Source: an uncultured Blautia sp.
GTDB lineage: Bacteria > Bacillota > Clostridia > Lachnospirales > Lachnospiraceae
Reading direction: 5' to 3'
Assembly (NCBI GenBank): GCA_958367245.1
Contig: CATXEA010000017.1
Location: 1 to 64,000, forward strand
DNA length: 64,000 nt
Position 1 is the stretch's first letter, and each line of letters starts with the position of its first letter. The notes beneath the pieces were generated by a model. The model searched no databases. It was given only the letters and a program-made list of their open reading frames with translations, and was not told the DNA's origin. This document shows positions 57,847 through 64,000 of the stretch, one piece after another. Position numbers and translations under genes: made by a program.

Positions 57847-59547
57847 ATGAATCAGAAATTCAAAAAATTTACTGCAATTTCCCTGGCAGCTTTGTTGGGT
57901 CTTACTGCTGCACCTGCTTCGGCTTTTGCTCAGAGTTTCACGGAAATCGAACAGCCTGCTCTCACAAATGCAATCTCAACTCTTGCCCAGCAGTACGCAC
58001 AGAGTTTTGAGGAATTCGAAGCCCTGCAGTCCGGTATCCATGAGGAAATGACTTTTACACTGGACGACGCCGGACGTTCTCTTCTCGGCATTTTAGTCCC
58101 TGTGGATATTTCCTGGTTTAAAGACGTACGTCTCTCTGCCGATATTTCTATGGAAGAAAGCGCCCAGTTCATGACTGCCGGCGTTTATATGAACGACACG
58201 AAGATTTGTACGCTGGAATATTTCTTTGATCTGGAAAATCTGGAAATCTATATGAGGATTCCTGAGCTTCGGGAAGGTTATATCAAAGTAGATTACGAAG
58301 AAACTCTGAAACAGCAGAAAGCAATGCTGGAACAGCAGCGACAGGCTCTGGAAGAAAGCGGCGAAGTCAGTCAGGCTGCAGAAGACGCTTTGGAATCTAT
58401 GGAGAATTCCTCATTTTCAGATCCGGCATTCATAAAAGAATATATGAAGTTTCTGACCAATCTTCCGGAATATATGCCGGAAGCAGCTACTGCAGAAAAT
58501 ATTCTCAACAAATATTCCTCCATTCTCTTTGACCATATAGAGAATACAGAAGCTTCCGAATCAGAAACTCTGGATATTGCCGGCGCCTCTGAAGAATGTA
58601 CTGTATATGAAGGAATTCTTTCCCAGACAAATGCAAGGTCATTCCTGAAGGAGGTTGTGGAAACTGCCAAATCCGATGAGGAAATAAAAGAAATCCTTGA
58701 TAAGCTGGATGAAAGCCTCTATCAGAACTTCATGGATGCCCTCGATGAAACATCCGAAAATTTAAGTGAAGAGCTTGAAGACGACGGTTCCCATATTTCT
58801 GCAAAAGTATGGGTTACAGAGGACAATACGGTTGTAGGACGTTCCCTTACTCTGAATGATACAGATGAAAGCATCCCGATTTACGACTGGAAGAGAATCA
58901 CAGATGGAAGCAACGTACAAAGCTCTCTGGCTATCGGTCCTGAGGATGAAGGTTTCAGTATCAGCGGCAAGGGAATCATTGAAAACGATATTCTTTCCGG
59001 ACAGTGGCACCTCAAAACCTCTTCCGGAGACTATGATACGGAAAACGGCGAGACTCCTGCTCCGACAGACTGGCTCACGATTAATGTAAACAGCTATGAT
59101 ACAACTGCTCTCAAAAAAGGCTGTTTCAAAGGAAGCTACAGCTTTGGATTACCTTCTGTTCTGAGCGCAGATGCAACCCCTGAAGAAAACGCAGCAAACA
59201 ATCCTCTTGCCAGCTTCCAGCTTCTTCTTGATATTGATTCAGACAGAGATCATGGAAATATTACTCTCAGCCTGACAAGCGAAGGCGTTTCCCTTGGCAG
59301 CATCAATGTTGGAGCAAACCTTGGCGTTACCGTGGAAAAACCTGATTTCGCAGACCTTACAAACGTATACGACAGTATGGATGAAGCAGCTATGAATGAA
59401 TATATGTCAGGAATTACTCTTGACACCATTTTAAACAATCTGGTAGAATCAGGTATGCCCGAGGAGCTTCTTATGCAGCTTCTCACAGGCGGTACAGCAG
59501 AAGAAGCTCTGCCGGAAGCGGAGATGAATCCGGAAGCAGCTTCTTGA
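57847..59547 (+). CDS. secreted protein of unknown function, 566 aa
   Basis: The start MNQKFKKFTAISLAALLGLT is a classical signal peptide (basic start, hydrophobic core, cleavage near ASAFA). The mature protein is acidic, Glu/Ala/Ser-rich and contains helical stretches (KQQKAMLEQQRQALEESGE) followed by beta-rich regions. It has no LPxTG anchor and no catalytic motif that I recognise. It is divergent from the two-component operon, whose regulator could control it, and 54 bp upstream of a MATE transporter gene. Confidence 0.75.
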   Translation: MNQKFKKFTAISLAALLGLTAAPASAFAQSFTEIEQPALTNAISTLAQQYAQSFEEFEALQSGIHEEMTFTLDDAGRSLLGILVPVDISWFKDVRLSADISMEESAQFMTAGVYMNDTKICTLEYFFDLENLEIYMRIPELREGYIKVDYEETLKQQKAMLEQQRQALEESGEVSQAAEDALESMENSSFSDPAFIKEYMKFLTNLPEYMPEAATAENILNKYSSILFDHIENTEASESETLDIAGASEECTVYEGILSQTNARSFLKEVVETAKSDEEIKEILDKLDESLYQNFMDALDETSENLSEELEDDGSHISAKVWVTEDNTVVGRSLTLNDTDESIPIYDWKRITDGSNVQSSLAIGPEDEGFSISGKGIIENDILSGQWHLKTSSGDYDTENGETPAPTDWLTINVNSYDTTALKKGCFKGSYSFGLPSVLSADATPEENAANNPLASFQLLLDIDSDRDHGNITLSLTSEGVSLGSINVGANLGVTVEKPDFADLTNVYDSMDEAAMNEYMSGITLDTILNNLVESGMPEELLMQLLTGGTAEEALPEAEMNPEAAS

Positions 59548-59601
59548 GACTTCAAGGCTGTTCCACATGAATATTACTAAGAAATAAGGAACGGAACACA
59601 A

Positions 59602-60969
59602 ATGAAAATGAAAACTGATCTGGGAGCGGACTCTGTCCGTTCCCTTGTTTTGCGGCTGGCAATCCCGGCAATGATTGCCCAATTTGTCAATGTTTTATAC
59701 AGCATTATCGACCGTATGTATATCGGTCACATCCCGGGAGACGGCGCTTTGGCGCTGGCAGGCGTGGGCGTCTGCGGTCCTATTGTTACTCTCCTCTCCT
59801 CTTTTGGAACTCTGGTCGGGCTGGGCGGCTCCATCCTCATGGGTATCCGCCTTGGTGAAAAAAATTATCAGAAAGCGCGGAAGATTCTTTCCAACTCCTT
59901 CCTGCTTTTGTGTTTTTTCTCCCTCGTCCTCACAGTGAGCTTCCTTCTTTCCAAGGATGCTCTGCTGATGTGGTTTGGCGCAAGTAAGGAAACTTTCAAA
60001 TACGCGAATACCTATATGACCATTTATACAGCAGGCACTTTTTTTGCACTGATGGCAGCCGGACTTAATTACTTTATCAACTGTCAGGGCTTCCCGCTTT
60101 TCGGTATGGCAACTGTACTTATCGGAGCTGTCACAAATATCATTCTGGACCCCGTATTTATTTTCGGCTTCCATATGAATGTGGCAGGAGCGGCAATTGC
60201 CACTGTCATCTCCCAGATGGCTTCCTGTGCCTTCGCCCTGTGGTTCCTCTTTGGCAAAAGAGTTCCTGTAAAAATCACCTTCGGGCAGTACAGTATCAGG
60301 CAGATGGTTCAGATCATTTACCTTGGTCTTTCCCCTTTCCTGATTCTTGCAACAGACAGCCTGATACTGATTGTAATGAATTCCGTACTCCAGAAATACG
60401 GCGGCCCTTCTCAGGGCGATATGCTCATCACCTGCGCTACCATCGCGCAGAGCTATCTGCTTTTGATTACCTCGCCTATGATTGGAATCAGCGGCGGTAC
60501 TCAGGCAATCTTAAGCTATAACTACGGAGCAAGACAGTCAGCCCGTGTAAAATCTGCGGAGAAACATATCCTGCTTCTCATGCTTGCTTTCACAACAGTT
60601 ATGTTCCTGATTTCCCGGTTTGCTCCTCAGTATTTCGTCCGTCTGTTTACCTCAGACCCGAAATACATGGATTTTTCCATCTGGGCAATCAAGACCTACA
60701 CTCTTATGATCATTCCGCTGAGCTTTCAATATGTTTTCGTGGATGGTCTTACAGCGCTGGAACGTACAAAAACAGCCCTTGGACTTTCTGTTTTCCGAAA
60801 GTCTCTGTATGTAATCTGCACAATCCTGCTTCCGTATTTCTTCACTGCCCAGTCTGCTTTCTACGCAGAACCGATCAGTGATGTAGTCAGCGCCACTTTA
60901 TCCACGGTTGTTTTTCTTCTTGTGATCAACCGCCATCTTGACAGGCGCGAAAAAATATCTGCCGAGTAA
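59602..60969 (+). CDS. MATE-family efflux transporter
   Basis: The 455-aa protein has about 12 membrane helices and the MATE pattern: an N-terminal VLRLAIPAMIAQFVNVLYS, YFINCQGFPLFGMATVLIG and GISGGTQAILSYNYGA. MATE proteins expel drugs and metabolites in exchange for Na+ or H+. The gene follows the secreted-protein gene by 54 bp and is probably co-transcribed with it; a bidirectional terminator follows. Confidence 0.93.
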   Translation: MKMKTDLGADSVRSLVLRLAIPAMIAQFVNVLYSIIDRMYIGHIPGDGALALAGVGVCGPIVTLLSSFGTLVGLGGSILMGIRLGEKNYQKARKILSNSFLLLCFFSLVLTVSFLLSKDALLMWFGASKETFKYANTYMTIYTAGTFFALMAAGLNYFINCQGFPLFGMATVLIGAVTNIILDPVFIFGFHMNVAGAAIATVISQMASCAFALWFLFGKRVPVKITFGQYSIRQMVQIIYLGLSPFLILATDSLILIVMNSVLQKYGGPSQGDMLITCATIAQSYLLLITSPMIGISGGTQAILSYNYGARQSARVKSAEKHILLLMLAFTTVMFLISRFAPQYFVRLFTSDPKYMDFSIWAIKTYTLMIIPLSFQYVFVDGLTALERTKTALGLSVFRKSLYVICTILLPYFFTAQSAFYAEPISDVVSATLSTVVFLLVINRHLDRREKISAE

Positions 60970-60985
60970 TTTCATAATAAACACA

Positions 60986-61033
60986 AAAATGCTGTTATAA
61001 GTCCTGTATAGTTCTCATAACAGCATTTTTTAT
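60986..61033. terminator. bidirectional intrinsic terminator
   Basis: AAAATGCTGTTAT (60986-60998) and ATAACAGCATTTT (61017-61029) form a perfect 13-bp stem with A-runs and T-runs at both sides. It separates the convergent MATE and serine hydrolase genes and can stop both. Confidence 0.9.
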
Positions 61034-61044
61034 AACATATTCAA

Positions 61045-62322
61045 CTATTTATTAAGATAAGAATAAATCTTGGAAGACAGGTTTTTTATTCCCGTAACCC
61101 CGCTATATTCCCCTGTCTCAGCAAAAATACAAACAATATACGTAGTCTTTTTACCGTAAACAATAGCTACATCATTCTGGCAGCTTGAATTTTCACCGGT
61201 TTTGTTCGCGCACTTCACACCTGCGGGAAGCCCTGCCGGAATTTTCCAGCGTCGTGTCTGTTTCAGTAGAAGGTTAAGCATCTCTTTCGAATATTTTTCG
61301 GATACACATTCTCCTCTATAAATTTTTTCCAGTAAAATTCCCGCATCTTTGGCAGTGGTAAAATTACTTTTTCCATCGGAAGCAAAAGAAGAAGACGAAG
61401 GATGCAGCGTCGAATGTGATTCTGTATTTTTACATCCAAGCGCTTTTATATTTTTATTTACCTTGCTGCATCCATCCAGAAAACTTCCTTTTTTACTGTG
61501 CTTACGTGTGAGAGAATTGTATGCCTCATTACTGCTGACAGTAATCAAACTGTTTAACAGACTGTTTATATTTTTATCCTGTTTTATTTCTCCCTTTTTA
61601 ATACTGCTGTACGTTGATGCCATAGTAAAAAGCTTAATCACACTGGCAGGTTTCATACGTTTCTCATTGATGGAAAGGATATCTCCTGTTTTAAGATTTT
61701 TCACATAAACAGACCAGTTTCCTCTATACCCGTCTATTGTTGACTCAATGCTTTTTTTCAGACTGCTCAGCTTCATTTCGTTTTTTTTGCATTTACGACC
61801 ATTGCAGTCCACATAGAAGCCATCCGGGGTTTTCATATTTTTGGCAACAAGCCCTGTATCCAGAAGATAATAGCCATTTACCCATCGGTTTACATATTTT
61901 TTTCCAGTATCAGAAATAAAATATTCTTTTCCCTTAACTGTAACCCAGCCTTTTTTATTTAAAGTAAGCCTTCCGTTAATCTCACCGAAAAAATATTCTC
62001 CCTTAAATTCCCGCTTATACACTTTCGCATTCAGAGCATGAAATTTTTTTCCTGTATTAAGGACTCCCTTCCTGTCAAATACATAATAGCCGCTTTTTAA
62101 ACTGCTGCCCTTGGGCATTCCCAAATAAAGAACTTTATCTTCAAAGGGATTGTACTGTGCATCTTCCGGGAGCTCCAACTTCCATTTTTTATCTGTATTC
62201 TCCAGCATGGCATACATATTGTTATTGACCTTAACCCTGACTTTTGATGCGCCATGCACGTTAAATGGTAAAGCCCACAAACAGAAAAGTAATACAAACA
62301 AAATCCCTGTCTTCTTTTTCAT
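61045..62322 (-). CDS. class A beta-lactamase-like serine hydrolase with cell-wall-type repeats
   Basis: The 425-aa protein has a signal peptide (GILFVLLFCLWALPFNVHGA), a region of cell-wall-binding-like repeats at about 75-180 (GYYVFDRKGVLNTGKKFHAL) and a class A serine-hydrolase domain: SxxK in MKPASVIKLFTM, SxN in VSSNEAYNSL and KTG in CANKTGENSS. It could be a secreted penicillin-binding-type enzyme or a beta-lactamase; the repeats favour a cell-wall enzyme. It starts 3 bp after the membrane-anchored unknown gene and shares its operon. Confidence 0.82.
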   Translation of the reverse strand: MKKKTGILFVLLFCLWALPFNVHGASKVRVKVNNNMYAMLENTDKKWKLELPEDAQYNPFEDKVLYLGMPKGSSLKSGYYVFDRKGVLNTGKKFHALNAKVYKREFKGEYFFGEINGRLTLNKKGWVTVKGKEYFISDTGKKYVNRWVNGYYLLDTGLVAKNMKTPDGFYVDCNGRKCKKNEMKLSSLKKSIESTIDGYRGNWSVYVKNLKTGDILSINEKRMKPASVIKLFTMASTYSSIKKGEIKQDKNINSLLNSLITVSSNEAYNSLTRKHSKKGSFLDGCSKVNKNIKALGCKNTESHSTLHPSSSSFASDGKSNFTTAKDAGILLEKIYRGECVSEKYSKEMLNLLLKQTRRWKIPAGLPAGVKCANKTGENSSCQNDVAIVYGKKTTYIVCIFAETGEYSGVTGIKNLSSKIYSYLNK

Positions 62323-62325
62323 ATT

Positions 62326-63048
62326 CTATTCCTCAACCAAAGACGCAATCCACTTCGCCGCATTCTCTGTATTTTCTGCACTGGCAGGTACTGCCAGACA
62401 GATTGGCTGATACCTCAGACCAAATTCCTCGTCCAGAGAAGTTTCTGTTCCAAGTACAATATAATCACCTTTCAGTCGGTCGCCAAGAGCAGCTTTCGTT
62501 TCTTCATCCAGAATATTCTCCAGATTATCAAAAATCCCTGAACTGTTTGCTCTCTCATAAAGACTCTCCGGGAAAATCAGAACATCAATTCCTCTTGCCT
62601 GAATCTGCGTGGAATATGCCATCTGCGCATAATAATCAAACTCTGTTCCATCCGCTCCTGTCGTCAGATTACCCGCAATTTCAACAGAGCTGTATTCGTC
62701 TCCTTCACAGCCCAGAATCTTTTTAATTTCTTCCGTAACAGGTTCCGCCTCCGTCATAGCTGAGTTCACGGCGGAAATTGCCAGTACTGTTTCTATCTGA
62801 AGATTATGATACCAGTCCACTCCGAATTTGGCAACAAGAATCAGGGCAAGCACAGCCACCATTGTTGATTTATAATACATCCAGATATATTCCAGTTTCT
62901 TTTTAAATCCCATTCCCTTAATCTTCTCTTTTTCAAGAAGACGGCGTTCCTTTCTTGAAAGATCCGCCCCAAGAGACTGCTCCGGATTCAGCACACTGGA
63001 ATCGTGGTCGTCCTCCGGTTTATTTAAGCCTTCCATTTCTATTCTCAT
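62326..63048 (-). CDS. single-pass membrane protein of unknown function
   Basis: The 240-aa protein has a charged cytoplasmic N-terminus (KERRLLEKEKIKGMGFKKKL), one membrane helix (STMVAVLALILVAKFGV) and an outside domain of about 150 residues (QIQARGIDVLIFPESLYERA, GDYIVLGTETSLDEEFG). The domain pattern, with a repeated IxVLIFPESL-like strand, recalls solute-binding folds, but this is weak. It is co-transcribed with the serine hydrolase. Confidence 0.65.
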   Translation of the reverse strand: MRIEMEGLNKPEDDHDSSVLNPEQSLGADLSRKERRLLEKEKIKGMGFKKKLEYIWMYYKSTMVAVLALILVAKFGVDWYHNLQIETVLAISAVNSAMTEAEPVTEEIKKILGCEGDEYSSVEIAGNLTTGADGTEFDYYAQMAYSTQIQARGIDVLIFPESLYERANSSGIFDNLENILDEETKAALGDRLKGDYIVLGTETSLDEEFGLRYQPICLAVPASAENTENAAKWIASLVEE

Positions 63049-63076
63049 ATTCTAATCCTCTGTGCGTCTGAGTTTC

Positions 63077-63994
63077 TTATTTCAGGAAACCGCTGATAAT
63101 CTGCTCTTCTGCCTCAGCTTCCGTAAGACCTAATGTCATAAGTTTAATAATCTGCTCTCCCGCAATCTTACCGATTGCAGCCTCATGGATTAATGCTGCA
63201 TCCACATGATTCGCAGAAAGCTCCGGAACTGCACGGATTTTTGCGTCTTCCATAATGATGGCATCGCATTCTGTATGTCCTGTACAGCGATTATTTCCCA
63301 CAATGTTAGAAGCAAAAAGCTGATAGGAATTATCTCTTGCAACAGAACGGGATACTACATTTGCAGAACTGTCCTCTCCGTCCAACTGCACATCAAAATA
63401 ACTCTCTGCATGCTGATTTCCGTGAGTAAGGAGACGTTCCATAACAACAAGCTTGGCGCCTGCTTTTAAATGCGCGGTATTTTTACGGTTCGTGGAGTCC
63501 ACTCCCTTAATCTGAACCGTATCCATCTCCATAAAGCTGTCCTCGTCAAGAGAAATCTCCGTAACAGGATTCATTACCCTTTCTCCCTTGCCGTCACCAC
63601 TTCCGTAATGCTTTTCCACATACTTCACATGTGCGCCTTTCTCAAGGAAAAAGCGGTGGATACCATTGTGGCGTGTAGATAAATCTCCTCCATTATGAAT
63701 ACCGCAGCCTGCGATAATGGTCACATCTGCGCCTTCCCCGATGTAGAAATCATTATATACCACTTCATCAAGACCTGACTGACTCATAATTACGGGAATG
63801 TGTACGCTCTCATGCTTTGTTCCCGCTTTTACACGGACTTCAAGCCCTTTCTGGTCTTCTCTTGTCACAATCTCGATATTTGCAGAGCTTGCTCTTCCCA
63901 CACTTGCACCGTTGGCACGGATATTATATGCTCCCTCCGGAATCTCATGGAGTCCGGCTACCTGAAGTAATAACTCTCTCTGAATTGCATCCAT
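63077..63994 (-). CDS. SufB/SufD-family Fe-S assembly protein
   Basis: The 305-aa protein is a right-handed beta-helix of the SufBD family: GADVTIIAGCGIHNGGDLST, VERLLTHGNQHAESYFDV-like segment (VVMERLLTHGNQHAES), SANVVSRSVARDNSYQLFAS and the C-terminal helical ALIHEAAIGKIAGEQIIKLM. It scaffolds Fe-S cluster assembly with SufC. The start ATG lies 6 bp inside the window edge, so a sufC gene is expected just outside to the right. The short length is that of clostridial single SufBD proteins. Confidence 0.9.
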   Translation of the reverse strand: MDAIQRELLLQVAGLHEIPEGAYNIRANGASVGRASSANIEIVTREDQKGLEVRVKAGTKHESVHIPVIMSQSGLDEVVYNDFYIGEGADVTIIAGCGIHNGGDLSTRHNGIHRFFLEKGAHVKYVEKHYGSGDGKGERVMNPVTEISLDEDSFMEMDTVQIKGVDSTNRKNTAHLKAGAKLVVMERLLTHGNQHAESYFDVQLDGEDSSANVVSRSVARDNSYQLFASNIVGNNRCTGHTECDAIIMEDAKIRAVPELSANHVDAALIHEAAIGKIAGEQIIKLMTLGLTEAEAEEQIISGFLK

Positions 63995-64000
63995 TTCTAT

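Noticed and set aside
1..64000. tRNA or rRNA genes
   Set aside because: No tRNA-like cloverleaf or rRNA sequence was recognised on either strand by eye; a dedicated scan was not possible.

Overview
The window reads as chromosomal DNA of a Gram-positive anaerobe of the Lachnospiraceae (Bacillota, Clostridia). It is AT-rich, genes carry strong purine-rich ribosome binding sites, and it holds an EFR1-type flavodoxin/ferredoxin protein, a SufB/SufD scaffold, GPH-type sugar transporters and a type II-A CRISPR-Cas locus. The placement is inferred from gene content and style, not from a marker gene.

Positions 1 to about 38,000 form a defence and stress island, nearly all on the minus strand, with IS3-family transposase remnants at both ends. 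From left to right it contains: an IS3 OrfA start cut by the window edge; a truncated SRAP gene; a kinase / PP2C phosphatase / von Willebrand A / transglutaminase-like operon (913-5891) resembling TerY-P phospho-signalling sets; a type II-A CRISPR-Cas locus (array 6057-6289, csn2, cas2, cas1, cas9, divergent tracrRNA at 12284-12404) whose cas9 is split by one in-frame TAA; and a type 1 BREX locus (12570-32983). In the BREX locus the brxA-brxB-brxC-pglX-pglZ-brxL backbone is interleaved with an AlbA_2-type ATP-binding protein, an ATPase plus putative nuclease pair, and an ATPase-TOPRIM protein; two more genes follow brxL. Beyond it lie two small operons (33181-36435) encoding a zinc-ribbon membrane protein, a PIN-like RNase, a vWA protein, an HTH-like protein and a 21-residue tandem-repeat protein, then a gene whose start lies in IS debris and a 5'-truncated fic gene.

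The most notable non-coding signal is a 17-bp palindrome (roughly GTCGCCTG-N-CAGGYGAC) found three times, each exactly 21 bp upstream of a -10 hexamer: before cas9, before the vWA-PIN-zinc ribbon operon and before the repeat-protein operon. Its centre falls near -42, where class II activators bind, suggesting one regulator drives CRISPR and two uncharacterised operons together. The BREX operon has a different promoter, flanked by its own 15-bp direct repeats.

From about 38,000 the window looks like ordinary housekeeping and gut-carbohydrate metabolism: uridine kinase, macrodomain hydrolase, histidine phosphatase, a TipA-like regulator, an M20 peptidase with a GPH transporter and a Gfo/Idh dehydrogenase, a cyclase-family hydrolase, a beta-galactosidase/GPH transporter operon with a divergent AraC regulator, an EFR1 protein, a two-component system, a secreted protein of unknown function, a MATE transporter, a class A beta-lactamase-like serine hydrolase, a membrane-anchored unknown and a SufB/SufD protein at the right edge.
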